This document shows, in pieces, positions 15,535 through 24,065 of a stretch of DNA of 51,823 bases. The notes beneath the pieces are model-generated. The model did not search any database. It saw nothing but the letters and a program-made list of their open reading frames with translations, and had not been told where the DNA came from. The stretch's first letter is position 1; every line of letters starts with the position of its first letter. The translations under genes were made by a program, and so were the position numbers. The stretch comes from Alphaproteobacteria bacterium (GTDB lineage Bacteria; Pseudomonadota; Alphaproteobacteria; Ferrovibrionales; Ferrovibrionaceae), in contig JAGXRD010000082.1 of NCBI GenBank assembly GCA_018336035.1, positions 1 to 51,823 of the forward strand. The letters run 5' to 3'.

Positions 15535-16607
15535 ATCTGCAGCCCCGCCAGCCGGAAAACCTCCAGCAGTTGTGTCCGCAGCTGCGCCACCGAATAGTCC
15601 CGCCCGACCCGTTCGCGCGCCCTGGCCACCATCGCCGCCCGCGCCGCTGCATCACCCAGCAGACCGGGCAAAGCCGTCACCCAGTCGGCATCTTTCACCA
15701 GCAACGCCGCGCCATCAGAACAGCAGTCGCGATAGATCGGATGATCGGACGCGATCACCGGCAGACCGGCGGCGGTGTACTCCACCCACTTCGTATAGGT
15801 CTTCATGCGGGTGAACGGATTGTCGCAGAGCGGCGTGAGGCCGAGCACCCAGTTGCGGCGCTGCAGGTCGCGCAGGTAGTCGTCATAGGCGATGAAGCGG
15901 CGCTCGTGCGTCACCCGCTCGCCGAAACGCGCGAGTTCTGCCGGGATATGCTCCAGCGAGCCGATCAGCTCGAAGCGCGCCTGTGGATGCTGCTCCAGCG
16001 CCGCGACGATACCCGGCAGCGCCAGTTTCAGATCCTCGTGATGCCCGCCGCTCGCCGCATAGCCGAACGTCATCGATGATGGCGCAGCCGGCATGGGCAG
16101 CAGATCGACGGCGGCACAGATCGGTCCGACATGCGGCTTTGCCACCCTGATGCCAAGCTCCAGCATGCGGTCGCGCAACGCTTCCGTGCTGAAATAGGCG
16201 ACGCTGGCCTGCTCCATCTGCCCGCGCAAAGCCTGCAGCCGCGTCGGATGATTGTAATAGGCCACCTTCTCGGCGCCCTGGTCGGCCGAGACTTCCATCA
16301 GGTTGTCGTCGAGATGGAAGACGAACGGCAGGCCCATTTTGCGACTGGCGGCGAGGAAGTCTTCCGCCATCGCACCGTTGTAGCGGCTGGAAAACACCAG
16401 CGCCGGCCGCACCTGGTTGAGGATCATCGCCGCCAGCGACAGGCCATCGATACCCGGCGGCGCGCCCTTGGCGATCTGCGCCAGTGCCTCCTGCGTCAGC
16501 ATCTGGATATTGAAACCCGGCATGCCCTGCAAAGGCCGCAGCAGATGGATCGCCAGTGTGGGCGACACACTGGCCGAAAGTGCAAGAATAGTGACCGGCG
16601 GGTTCAT
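15531..16607 (-). CDS. Glycosyltransferase, GT4-like (GT-B fold)
   Basis: This is a 358-residue protein. The N-terminal domain is short and irregular (ILALSASVSPTLAIHLLRPLQGM, then FVFHLDDNLMEV near 94). The C-terminal domain has FGYAASGGHHEDLKLALPGI near 184 and MKTYTKWVEYTAAGLPVIASDHPIYRD near 268, followed by a Rossmann half typical of GT4-type donor sites. The start ATG 16607 overlaps the upstream gene's TGA as ATGA, so these two glycosyltransferases are translationally coupled. The longer in-frame extension to 16946 is only the neighbour's reverse frame. The donor is unknown; the proximity to rhamnose and amino-sugar genes suggests work on the same glycan. Confidence 0.8.
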   Translation of the reverse strand: MNPPVTILALSASVSPTLAIHLLRPLQGMPGFNIQMLTQEALAQIAKGAPPGIDGLSLAAMILNQVRPALVFSSRYNGAMAEDFLAASRKMGLPFVFHLDDNLMEVSADQGAEKVAYYNHPTRLQALRGQMEQASVAYFSTEALRDRMLELGIRVAKPHVGPICAAVDLLPMPAAPSSMTFGYAASGGHHEDLKLALPGIVAALEQHPQARFELIGSLEHIPAELARFGERVTHERRFIAYDDYLRDLQRRNWVLGLTPLCDNPFTRMKTYTKWVEYTAAGLPVIASDHPIYRDCCSDGAALLVKDADWVTALPGLLGDAAARAAMVARARERVGRDYSVAQLRTQLLEVFRLAGLQI

Positions 16608-17680
16608 GCCTTCAGCTCGCCGAGCACCGCCAGCCAGCGCGCCGCATTCGCCGCCGGACTGTAGCGGGCCTGAACGAAGTCCTGCCCGGCCTGCAGGCGC
16701 GCCAGCGTCGCGGCCGGATGGCTCACTGCGGTTTCGACGGCGGTGGCGATCGAAGCATCCAGCCCGATGACATCGCCCAGCATGCGATAGCTTTCGATCG
16801 GGTGTGCCACCACGTAGCGCCCGGCCGCCAGTGCCTGCAGCGCGCGATTGTTGCTCTTGCCTTTCGACGAGGCGTGGTCCGCATCGAAAGGCAGTACCAC
16901 CAGATCGCAGGCCGCGAGCGAGGCCTCCAGCACCGGCACCGACCATGGTTCGTAAGTCACGCCGAGGCTGGCCGGCTCGGCGGCGTCGAAAATGCGCTGG
17001 GTGTCGGCGGTCGGCAGAGCCTCGCAGACCAGCTTGAGCACCGCCGGACGCTGCTGGCGGATATTCGGCAGGTCCTCATGCACCAGCTGACGCAACGCGG
17101 CGACATGCGCCGACAGGAAGCCGAACCACAGCAGCTGCAGCTCCGGTCCCGGCGCGAATTTTGCCGGCTGCGGCGCCACTTCCACCACATCCTCGATCAC
17201 GTAGACAGGTCGCGCACCACCCAGAACATCGCGCATCTGCGCGGCCAGCGCCTCGGTCGGCGCGGTAACGGCATCGCAGCGCGCGAAGACCGCTTCCAGG
17301 ATGTTGCGATAAGCCTTCGCCTTGTCCGGCCCGAAGGCCTTGGCCATCGCGTCCAGCACCTCGGTCGACAGTTTGAAATCCGAGACATCCACCACGATGC
17401 GACCGCCTTGGCTGCGGATCGCATCCAGCCGGTCGAACAGCACCTTGATCACATTGGCCAGCATCAGGATGTCGTGCTTGGGCTGATGCAGCACCAGCAG
17501 ATCCAGCCGGGTGTCGAAATCCGGGCGGAACAGTTCCATCAGCGCCATCACTGCAGCGCCGTGGCCGTCCCGCTGCAGCTGCCCGGCCGGGATGAAGCCG
17601 CGATAGCGCGTGCTGGCCAGACGCGACATCTCGGCCGGCGGAGCATGGGGCGTGGTATTGACGGCAAAGACGACGCGCAT
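16604..17680 (-). CDS. Glycosyltransferase-like protein (GT-B)
   Basis: This 358-residue protein is the same length as its coupled neighbour. It begins MRVVFAVNTTPHAPPAEMSRLAS and has FDTRLDLLVLHQPKHDILML near 55 and GRIVVDVSDFKL near 92. The C-terminal half has LQLLWFGFLSAHVAALRQLV near 181 and DLVVLPFDADHASSKGKSNNRALQALAAGRYVVAHP near 262, similar to the glycan-binding end of GT-B enzymes. The order of genes suggests it acts before or together with the 15531-16607 protein. It could also be a non-catalytic partner, because the usual EAMACG-type motif is altered to NRALQALAAG. Confidence 0.68.
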   Translation of the reverse strand: MRVVFAVNTTPHAPPAEMSRLASTRYRGFIPAGQLQRDGHGAAVMALMELFRPDFDTRLDLLVLHQPKHDILMLANVIKVLFDRLDAIRSQGGRIVVDVSDFKLSTEVLDAMAKAFGPDKAKAYRNILEAVFARCDAVTAPTEALAAQMRDVLGGARPVYVIEDVVEVAPQPAKFAPGPELQLLWFGFLSAHVAALRQLVHEDLPNIRQQRPAVLKLVCEALPTADTQRIFDAAEPASLGVTYEPWSVPVLEASLAACDLVVLPFDADHASSKGKSNNRALQALAAGRYVVAHPIESYRMLGDVIGLDASIATAVETAVSHPAATLARLQAGQDFVQARYSPAANAARWLAVLGELKA

Positions 17681-17722
17681 GGGCAGGCAAACTCGATTCG
17701 TGAGTGAACGACTATAGCTGTT

Positions 17723-18637
17723 CTATCCGCCGTCTGCCTCCGGCAGAAACCGCGCACGCGCCTCGCGGAAGCGGCGGGCCAGAAATTCGCGGCAGGTGGC
17801 GATGCGGCGCACGGATGCTGATTCCGGATGGCTCAGCAGATAATAGCTGCGGCGGAAGGCGACATCCGGCAGCACGCGCACCAGGCCGGCATCTCCGTTG
17901 ACCGCGAAGTCATGCAGGATTCCGATGCCGGTGCCGGCGCGCACCGCTTCGAGCTGGCCGACCACACTGGCGCAGCGGAATTTGCGGCCCGGCGTTTTCT
18001 CCAGCAGCGCGCCGTAATCCAGCGCCGAGGAATAGGCCATGTCCTCCACGCCCGTCACCAGCACATGCGCGGCCAGCTCTGCCGTCCCGGCCGGCACGCC
18101 TTCGCGCGCCAGATAGTCGCGCGCGGCATAAAGCCCGAGCGAGTAATCGGTCAGCTTGGACACCACCAGCCGGCCATCCTCCGGCGGTTCGAGCACGATG
18201 GCGAGGTCGGCCTCGCGGCGCGACAGCGAAAAAATCCGCGGCAGCGGCACCAGTTCGACCACCAGGCCGGGATGCAGCGCCACCAGCGCGCCCAGCTCGG
18301 CGGCGAGGAAGCAGTTGCCCAGACCGTCCGGCGCGCCGATGCGCACCGTGCCGGCCACCTCGGCCGTCACATCGCGCAGTTCTTCGGAAATCCCGAGCAC
18401 TTCACTCTCCAGCCGCTCGGCCACCTCGAGCAGGCGCTCGCCCGCCGCGGTTAAGGTCGAGCCGGCCGGGCGACGCACGACCAGCTGGCTGCCGAGCGAC
18501 GCTTCCAGCGCATCCAGCCGGCGCGACACCGTGGCGTGGTTCAGTCCGAGCTTTTTGCCGGCCGACAGCAGCTGGCCCTCACGGGCGACCGCCAGAAAAA
18601 CCCGCAGATGATCCCAGTCCATAGAGTCTGGCTTCAT
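17723..18637 (-). CDS. LysR-family transcriptional regulator
   Basis: This protein of 304 residues has an N-terminal winged helix-turn-helix (DWDHLRVFLAVAREGQLLSAGKKLGLNHATVSRRLDALEASLG, about 6-50) and a LysR effector domain behind it. Start 18637 (MKPDSMDWDH) is chosen because the family begins there; an in-frame extension to 18721 is only a translation of the palindromic repeat. A start at 18622 is also possible. It is divergent from mmsA with a 251-bp gap that holds two hairpins, so it probably controls mmsA and itself. The inducer is not evident. Confidence 0.88.
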   Translation of the reverse strand: MKPDSMDWDHLRVFLAVAREGQLLSAGKKLGLNHATVSRRLDALEASLGSQLVVRRPAGSTLTAAGERLLEVAERLESEVLGISEELRDVTAEVAGTVRIGAPDGLGNCFLAAELGALVALHPGLVVELVPLPRIFSLSRREADLAIVLEPPEDGRLVVSKLTDYSLGLYAARDYLAREGVPAGTAELAAHVLVTGVEDMAYSSALDYGALLEKTPGRKFRCASVVGQLEAVRAGTGIGILHDFAVNGDAGLVRVLPDVAFRRSYYLLSHPESASVRRIATCREFLARRFREARARFLPEADGG

Positions 18638-18671
18638 AGATCCGACCGCGATGAGAAGACCCTCACCCCAA

Positions 18672-18735
18672 CCCTCTCCCATTTCATGGGAGAGGGAGTT
18701 GTCTGGTTTGCCCTCTCCCATGAAATGGGAGAGGG
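18672..18735. repeat. Pair of inverted palindromic repeats (REP/BIME-like)
   Basis: Two 25-bp hairpins lie at 18672-18696 and 18711-18735. Each has an 11-bp perfect stem, CCCTCTCCCAT with ATGGGAGAGGG. The loops are TTC and GAA, so the second copy is the exact reverse complement of the first, with 14 bases between. A further GC-rich hairpin and a GGGTCAGGG tail follow to about 18770. This arrangement resembles the mosaic repeats scattered between genes in many bacteria. It lies between the divergent lysR and mmsA genes. Confidence 0.85.
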
Positions 18736-18888
18736 AGGGCCCCGCCGCGAAGCGGTGGGAGGGTCAGGGTTTAGATCGCCCACAAACATTGATTTCCGCA
18801 CATCCATTGCGCTGGAATTCACATTGCTGTGCATTTCTTGATGCTGGAACACTTCGGGTCTTTCGTCAAACCCTTCCGGAGTCGCCCG

Positions 18889-20385
18889 ATGGCCAGTCTG
18901 ATCCCGCATTTCATCAATGGCCGCCTGGTGCCCGGCACCGGTCGCACCGCGCCGGTGTTCAATCCGGCAACCGGCGCGCAGTCCGGCGAGGTCAGCCTCG
19001 CCAGCGCCGCCGAGGTGCGCGCCGCCGTGCAGGCCGCCGCCGCCGTGGCCGATGACTGGGCCGCGACCACGCCGCTGAAGCGCGGCCGCATCCTGAACGC
19101 CTTCCTGCGCATCCTGGACGAACGCATCGACGAACTGGCCGCCGTGATCACCGCCGAACACGGCAAGGTGCTGTCGGATGCCAGGGGCGAAATCCAGCGC
19201 GGCATGGAAGTGGTGGAATTCGCCACCGCCGCGCCGCAGCTGCTGAAGAGCGAAATGACCGAGAATGTCGGCACGCGCATCGACAGCTTTGCGCTGCGCC
19301 AGCCCCTCGGCGTCGTCGCCGGCATCACGCCGTTCAATTTCCCCGCCATGGTGCCGATGTGGATGTTCCCGGTCGCGCTGGCCTGCGGCAACTGCTTCAT
19401 CCTCAAGCCGTCGGAGCGCGATCCGTCCGCCGCGCTGCTGCTGGCGCAGTGGCTGAAGGAAGCCGGGCTGCCCGATGGCGTGTTCAACGTGGTGCAGGGC
19501 GACAAGGAGGCGGTCGACGCCATCCTGCATGACCCCGACATCCAGGCCGTCAGCTTCGTCGGCTCGACGCCGATTGCGCGCTACATCTATGAAACCGCCG
19601 CGCGCACCGGCAAGCGCTGCCAGGCCCTGGGCGGCGCGAAGAATCACATGATCGTCATGCCCGATGCCGATCTGGACCAGGCGGTGGATGCGCTGATGGG
19701 CGCGGCCTATGGCTCGGCCGGCGAACGCTGCATGGCGATCTCGGTGGCGGTGCCGGTGGGCGAAGCCACCGCCAATGCGCTGATGGCCAAGCTGGAGCCC
19801 AAGGTGCGCGCGCTGCGCGTCGGCCCTGGCACCGATCCGGACGCCGAGATGGGGCCTCTCGTCACGCGCCAGCATCTCGACAAGGTGCGCGGCTATATCG
19901 ATGCCGGCGTGGCCGAGGGCGCCAAGCTGGTGGTGGACGGTCGCGGCCTGAAGCTGCAGGGCTATGAGAACGGCAACTTCATCGGCGGCTCGCTGTTCGA
20001 TCATGTCACCACCGACATGACGATCTACAAGGAAGAGATCTTCGGCCCGGTTCTGGCGGTGGCGCGCGCCGACAGCTACGCCACGGCGGCGAAGTGGATC
20101 AACCAGCACGAATTCGGCAACGGCACGGCGATCTTCACCCGCGATGGCGATGCGGCGCGCGAATTCGCGCATCAGATCAAGGTGGGCATGGTGGGCATCA
20201 ACGTGCCGATCCCGGTGCCGATGGCCTTCCATTCCTTCGGCGGCTGGAAGTCGTCGCTGTTCGGCGACCTGCATATGCATGGCCCGGAAGGCGTGCGATT
20301 CTATTCGCGGCTCAAGACCATCACCAGCCGCTGGCCGACCGGCATCCGCGCCGGCGCCGAATTCGTCATGCCGACGATGAAATAG
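18889..20385 (+). CDS. mmsA: CoA-acylating methylmalonate-semialdehyde dehydrogenase
   Basis: This 498-residue aldehyde dehydrogenase carries [16 protein letters not shown] (146-161), the MMSDH signature that distinguishes it from other ALDHs. [11 protein letters not shown] (169-179) lies in the cofactor site. [13 protein letters not shown] (225-237) is the nucleotide region, and GERCMAIS holds the catalytic Cys281. The enzyme converts methylmalonate semialdehyde or malonate semialdehyde with CoA and NAD to propionyl- or acetyl-CoA plus CO2, in valine, beta-alanine or inositol catabolism. The start ATG 18889 has CGGAG seven bases upstream; a longer frame to 18829 has no such site. It is divergent from a LysR gene that may regulate it. 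Other mms genes are absent. Confidence 0.94.
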   Translation: MASLIPHFINGRLVPGTGRTAPVFNPATGAQSGEVSLASAAEVRAAVQAAAAVADDWAATTPLKRGRILNAFLRILDERIDELAAVITAEHGKVLSDARGEIQRGMEVVEFATAAPQLLKSEMTENVGTRIDSFALRQPLGVVAGITPFNFPAMVPMWMFPVALACGNCFILKPSERDPSAALLLAQWLKEAGLPDGVFNVVQGDKEAVDAILHDPDIQAVSFVGSTPIARYIYETAARTGKRCQALGGAKNHMIVMPDADLDQAVDALMGAAYGSAGERCMAISVAVPVGEATANALMAKLEPKVRALRVGPGTDPDAEMGPLVTRQHLDKVRGYIDAGVAEGAKLVVDGRGLKLQGYENGNFIGGSLFDHVTTDMTIYKEEIFGPVLAVARADSYATAAKWINQHEFGNGTAIFTRDGDAAREFAHQIKVGMVGINVPIPVPMAFHSFGGWKSSLFGDLHMHGPEGVRFYSRLKTITSRWPTGIRAGAEFVMPTMK

Positions 20386-20467
20386 GCTTAGCAAAGCGCC
20401 AGACCGGCCCTGCTCCTGAAAACGGGCGTGGGGCGGGTTTGGAATTCGTCTAAGCCATTGGAAAGAT

Positions 20468-20544
<77 letters not shown>

Positions 20545-20851
20545 GGGGGTCTGGACGGGCCGGACCTTAACCGAGCCCACGGGTTGCGCGCAAGGCTGGC
20601 CGGACCGGGCCCTTAACCCGTCAGCGGGCGGTTCGCTCCGCTTCGTTTGGCGTCGCTGGTTCATTCAGGTCCCTTGCGTGTCGAGTCAGGTCCAGTTGGT
20701 GCTGAGTCAGGTCTGTTTGAGGCTGACTCAGGTCTGTTGAGTGCCGAGTCAGGTCTATTTCAGTTCAAGTCAGGCCGAATGCGGTTCATTCGCCTTCTCC
20801 CTGTCCATCCCCTGGCGATACTCGCGCGGTGCGCGATCCGCGGCGCCGCGC
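20545..20851. other. 307-bp gene-free stretch with repeats, upstream of tRNA-Arg
   Basis: No supported gene lies here. The tRNA promoter region should be at about 20545-20590 on the minus strand; a weak TTGCGC box 17 bases from TTAAGG is present but unconvincing. The remainder holds the 21-bp tandem array (20662-20787). A TTG-initiated open frame crosses the array to 20961, but it has no ribosome site and overlaps the convergent unknown gene, so it is not called. Confidence 0.6.
20662..20787 (+). repeat. Six-copy imperfect 21-bp tandem repeat
   Basis: Six contiguous units of exactly 21 bp run from 20662 to 20787. Each starts with a conserved core close to GAGTCAGGTC (copies 2 to 5 are nearly identical over this core; copies 1 and 6 diverge), followed by a variable half. 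Because 21 is divisible by 3, one frame encodes a seven-residue repeat with the core ESGL, but no real start precedes it. The unit equals two helical turns, so it could also be an array of protein sites. Confidence 0.8.
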
Positions 20852-21445
20852 CTAATGCTTGCGCGGCGGCCGGACCGGCGCGCAGATCAGCAGCGGCGCA
20901 CCATTGCGGTCGGTCAACTGCCCTTCGCCGCGATAGTCGACCATCTGACGCAGAAATTTGAACGCCAGCTCATAGGCATGTTCCGGCGATCCCGACTGGA
21001 TCGGCCCGAGCTGGCCGTAATGCGACAGCTCCACCGCGCAGCCCCAGCCGCCATGTTCATGGCGTTCCGGCGGCTGTATCTCGGCGGAGAAATCGATCAG
21101 CACGCCGTTATGCAGGCAGCGACCGTGAAACCGCGCCGGCGCGAAACAGGGAATGCCGTAGTCGTCCGTCACCGGCGCGGCGATATCAGCCGCATGGCCC
21201 TCGGCATCGCAGACCTCGAAGCCCTGCCCTTCCATGTTGAAACGCAGGAAGGAAACGGCCGCGGAATAAGTCCATTCGGGATAGCGCGAGCGGAACTGCC
21301 CGCCGCCGATCAGCGGACAGGAGAAGCTGCAGAGATAGTCATCGGTGCCGTCATTCGCCGCGACCGGCGCACCGACCTCGCCGGTCAGCGGGCGCGTGAT
21401 GCCATCGGGGTAGCGGGCGAAGAGGGAGAAGGTGAAGGCTTTCAT
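20852..21445 (-). CDS. Protein of unknown function (197 aa)
   Basis: I do not recognise a family. The protein is soluble, with an even charge mix. It begins MKAFTFSLFARYPDGITRPLTG and has aromatic segments (SRYPEWTYSAAVSFLRFNMEGQGF), a Cys- and Gly-bearing middle (DYGIPCFAPARFHGRCLHNG), and a polar C-terminus with PPRKH. The start ATG 21445 is backed by GAGG seven bases upstream, and that ATG overlaps the stop of a decayed AAA-ATPase reading frame as ATGA. The gene once followed an ATPase, so the pair may have been a two-gene system (for example an ATPase with its effector). That is an inference. No tRNA-linked integrase is visible. Confidence 0.7.
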   Translation of the reverse strand: MKAFTFSLFARYPDGITRPLTGEVGAPVAANDGTDDYLCSFSCPLIGGGQFRSRYPEWTYSAAVSFLRFNMEGQGFEVCDAEGHAADIAAPVTDDYGIPCFAPARFHGRCLHNGVLIDFSAEIQPPERHEHGGWGCAVELSHYGQLGPIQSGSPEHAYELAFKFLRQMVDYRGEGQLTDRNGAPLLICAPVRPPRKH

Positions 21446-21607
21446 CCAATATCCTCGAAAAGCTCGCGCATATAACTGCCGGGATCGGCGAGGAAGTTGC
21501 GCATGATGCGTAGAAAGGCAATGTTGCCGCTGTGGCGAGAGCGCGATTTCCGGTTCGTCCAGAATGTAGATCACGCGCTGACGGGCATGCAGTTGGCTCC
21601 GTTGCAC
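21442..21607 (-). pseudogene. Remnant of an AAA/ABC-type ATPase (Walker B region), frameshifted
   Basis: In one frame (from about 21607) the minus strand reads ARQRVIYILDEPEIALSPQRQ, which matches the Walker B and following helix of AAA_21/OLD-like ATPases. At the CAACATTGCC stretch (about 21510) a one-base insertion, or a two-base deletion, would move to the next frame, which continues IAFLRIMRNFLADPGSYMRE and ends LFEDIG with a TGA overlapping the next gene. The usual Walker A region and the THSP motif are absent and a stop lies just upstream, so this is a degraded fragment. It is not a functional protein as read. The frameshift could also be a sequencing error, but the missing parts argue for decay. 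Confidence 0.6.
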
Positions 21608-21925
21608 ATCGTGAGTCTCCGTTCGCGCCGGGCCATGCCGGGGCGTTCAAAAAATCCTCTCTGTCATCGGAGCGTTATCCGCCGTGTGGGTTGTCCGGCG
21701 GCGGTTTCAGCCTGGCCGGGCCCTGACGGGCACTCGCCTTTTCTTTGTAAAACAAAAAGGGAACATTTGCAACAGGAATTGGCGATTTTCTGATGAATAC
21801 TGGATTGTGCAATTTATGACGGGCGGAAGCCGTTCTGGATTCCCGCCGTCGCGCTTGGCGCAACAATATATGCAAGGCGGCAGAGCCGCCGGGCGCGGGA
21901 GCGACGGGCTAAGGGAACGCGCGCC
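21608..21925. other. 318-bp gene-free stretch
   Basis: No supported gene lies here. It holds an AT-rich, imperfect inverted repeat around 21738-21760 (CCTTTTCTTTGT near ACAAAAAGG) and a GGCGGC-AGA-GCCGCC hairpin at 21876-21890. The hairpin could act as a weak terminator for the minus-strand glycosyltransferase but lacks a following T-run. It contains no recognisable promoter or repeat family. Confidence 0.5.
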
Positions 21926-22849
21926 TCATCCGTCCCACTCCGCCTTCGCGGCCCCCGCCTCCAGCAGCAGATCAAGCGGCCCACCGCCGAAGACATGCTC
22001 TTCGGTCAGCGTCGCCATCAGGTTCATCGAACCGTAGAAATGCAGGAAATAGCAGTTCTGCAATTCGCGCCGCACCAGGTAATACACCATCTTCAGGATC
22101 GGTTCCTGCAGGTGCTGCGGCTGTTCCTTCCAGCGCAGGATCTCGGGCACATAGAGCAGCAGCGTCTCCTGCATGCCCCAGTTGAACCGCGCATTCAGCT
22201 CGACGGCGAGATCGCGTTCGAAAATCTCGTGCGACAGCAGCGGCTGTTCATACAGCCGGCCACCGGAATCCTCGCCCGCATAGCAGTGCAGGAAGAGATC
22301 GCGGTGATGCGCGGGCGACAGCACCAGCACGCCGGTATTGCCCATGACACTGCGTTCCGGAACGTTGTGGTCGCGGTAGTGCTTCTTCACTTCCTCGTCC
22401 CACAGCATGTGTTCGGCGGTGGGCAGGAACCGCCCCCGGTGCAGCTGCTCGAGAACGGCCATACGTTCGCTGCTGGAGCTGCGCGCGCCGGCGATGACGA
22501 GGCCGACCTTCTCTGCCGGGCCGGATGACGCGACGATATCCTGCGCCAGCGGCCCGATGATGATGTCGGAATCGAGCCAGACGATGCGGTCGTAGCGGTC
22601 CGCCCAGGGCTGGCTCAAGATCAGCAGCTTCTGCCAGGCCGGCGAGCGCGCCTGCGCCCGGCTGCTGGTATCGAGCGGGCAGGCGATCACGATCATGTCG
22701 TAGCCGAAGGCCGCGGCATAACTGATCCAGGAGACGCGGCAGAGCCGCCACCAGGTGGAAATATAGTGGTCGCCGATGATGATGGTGACGATCGCGGTCT
22801 TGCGCCCGCTGACCGGCACCACGCTGTCGGGCGACTCCAGAATGATCAT
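21926..22849 (-). CDS. GT-A-fold glycosyltransferase (DXD type)
   Basis: This 307-residue protein has no signal peptide. The N-terminal region AIVTIIIGDHYISTWWRLCRVSW and the metal motif WLDSDIIIG (Asp93, Asp95) are the GT-A features; MGNTGVLVLS near residue 178 would bind the donor sugar. GMQETLLLYVPEILRW near 235 and the HFYGS segment near 273 suggest a galactosyl/mannosyltransferase-like (GMA12/MNN10-type) family, but a precise family cannot be fixed by eye. It stands apart from the main sugar cluster, next to an ABC ATPase, and may act on a surface or storage glycan. Confidence 0.75.
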   Translation of the reverse strand: MIILESPDSVVPVSGRKTAIVTIIIGDHYISTWWRLCRVSWISYAAAFGYDMIVIACPLDTSSRAQARSPAWQKLLILSQPWADRYDRIVWLDSDIIIGPLAQDIVASSGPAEKVGLVIAGARSSSSERMAVLEQLHRGRFLPTAEHMLWDEEVKKHYRDHNVPERSVMGNTGVLVLSPAHHRDLFLHCYAGEDSGGRLYEQPLLSHEIFERDLAVELNARFNWGMQETLLLYVPEILRWKEQPQHLQEPILKMVYYLVRRELQNCYFLHFYGSMNLMATLTEEHVFGGGPLDLLLEAGAAKAEWDG

Positions 22850-22954
22850 GGATGGTTCACCTTTCTGGTGACGGATCTGGTGGCTGGTCTGGCGCGTGGC
22901 GCGCTGCAGCCGCCATCTTCTTGCCAGAGCCGCCGGGGGGCCGCAACGGAATTG

Positions 22955-23947
22955 TCAGGCGGCGCGGCGGCGCGTCAGTTCCAGGAACAGGTCTTCGAGA
23001 TCGGCGTCCTGCGTGGTGAGGTCGTGGATCGCCAGACCCGCCGCCTGCAGTTTCGCCAGCACGCTGCCAAACGGCATCTGGCTCGGGCGGTAGTGCAGCC
23101 GCAGCCGGCGCGGTCCCAGCAGTTCGGCGCCCAGCTCCGCCCCCAGTTCGGTCAGCGCCGGCGGGAGCGCGGCCAGATCGGCCTCCAGCGTGACGATCAC
23201 ATCCTTGCGGTCCATGCGCGCCAGCAGTTTCGGCGTCGCGTCATGCGCCACGATGCGGCCGTGGTTGACGATGGCGATATGGTCGCACAGCGCCTCGGCC
23301 TCTTCGAGGTAATGCGTGGTCAGCACCACGGTGGTGCCGCGCGCATTGAGCTGCCGCACATAGGCCCAGAGCTGCTGGCGCAGTTCGATATCGACACCGG
23401 CGGTGGGCTCATCCAGCACCAGCACCGGCGGCGTATGCACCAGCGCCTTGCCGACCAGCAGGCGGCGACGCATGCCGCCCGACAGGGTGCGCGCGTAGGA
23501 ATTCGCCTTGTCGGTGAGGCCGAGCGCAGCGAGAATCTCGTCGCTGCGGCGTTCGGCTTTCGGCACGCCGTAAAGCCCGGCCTGGAATTCCAGCGCCTCG
23601 CGCGGCGTGAAAAACGGATCGAGATTGAGTTCCTGCGGCACCACGCCGATGGCCGCCCGCGCCGCGCGCGTGTCGGTATCGATGTCATGGCCCCAGACGG
23701 CGGCAGAGCCCGAAGTCTTGGTCACCAGGCCGGCGAGGATATTGATCAGCGTCGACTTGCCGGCACCATTGGGGCCAAGCAGGCCGAAGAAGCTGCCGCG
23801 CGGAATCTCCAGGGTAATGCCATGCAGGGCCGTCTTGGCCTTGTCGCCTTTGCCATAGACCTTGACCAGATCGCGCACGGCGATCGCCGGGCTCAATGGG
23901 GCCGGACCGGAAGTGCTGGAATCGGTCGAAAAATCGGCAGCAGTCAT
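22955..23947 (-). CDS. ABC transporter ATP-binding protein (ABC-2 / DrrA-YadG-like)
   Basis: This 330-residue ATPase carries Walker A GPNGAGKST (58-66), the LSGGM signature (155-159), Walker B VLVLDEP (175-181) and the switch His in LTTHYLEEAEALCDH (near 208). A C-terminal extension, GRIVAHDATPKLLARM and beyond, is typical of DrrA/YadG-type exporter ATPases. The start ATG 23947 is chosen because an earlier frame to 24013 lies in promoter sequence. The membrane partner expected for this class is not adjacent on either side, so it must pair with one encoded elsewhere or be an orphan. It is divergent from the CHCC zinc-finger gene. Confidence 0.88.
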   Translation of the reverse strand: MTAADFSTDSSTSGPAPLSPAIAVRDLVKVYGKGDKAKTALHGITLEIPRGSFFGLLGPNGAGKSTLINILAGLVTKTSGSAAVWGHDIDTDTRAARAAIGVVPQELNLDPFFTPREALEFQAGLYGVPKAERRSDEILAALGLTDKANSYARTLSGGMRRRLLVGKALVHTPPVLVLDEPTAGVDIELRQQLWAYVRQLNARGTTVVLTTHYLEEAEALCDHIAIVNHGRIVAHDATPKLLARMDRKDVIVTLEADLAALPPALTELGAELGAELLGPRRLRLHYRPSQMPFGSVLAKLQAAGLAIHDLTTQDADLEDLFLELTRRRAA

Positions 23948-24021
23948 GGCGCGGCCTATGGTGTTTTGGCCCCGGAGGGCTGGCGTGACGGACGGCGCTG
24001 CGGTAGGTATCACCTTGGACT

Positions 24022-24043
24022 GGGCGGGTCAAATTACCCGCCC
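24022..24043 (+). promoter_or_regulatory. Hairpin GGGCGGGT-N6-ACCCGCCC before the zinc-finger gene
   Basis: A perfect 8-bp stem (24022-24029 and 24036-24043) with the loop CAAATT lies 23 bases before the zinc-finger start, and 13 bases before its GGAGA site. It has no T-run, so it is unlikely to be a terminator. It could be a 5' leader element or operator. Confidence 0.35.
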
Positions 24044-24065
24044 GTAGAAGACTTTGGAGACAGCC

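Noticed and set aside
18637-18721. N-terminal extension of the LysR gene through the palindromes
   Set aside because: Translation of the palindromic repeat gives MGEGKPDNSLSHEMGEGWGE-type residues not seen in the family; the family start is at 18637 or 18622.
20647-20961. Small ORF encoding seven-residue repeats (ESGL core)
   Set aside because: It begins at TTG, lacks a ribosome site, and runs into the opposite unknown gene. The repeat is better seen as DNA repeats.
20545-21925. Genomic island integrated at tRNA-Arg
   Set aside because: The repeat array and ATPase remnant lie next to a tRNA gene, but on its 5' side, without an integrase or a duplicated tRNA 3' end, so an integrated island is not supported.
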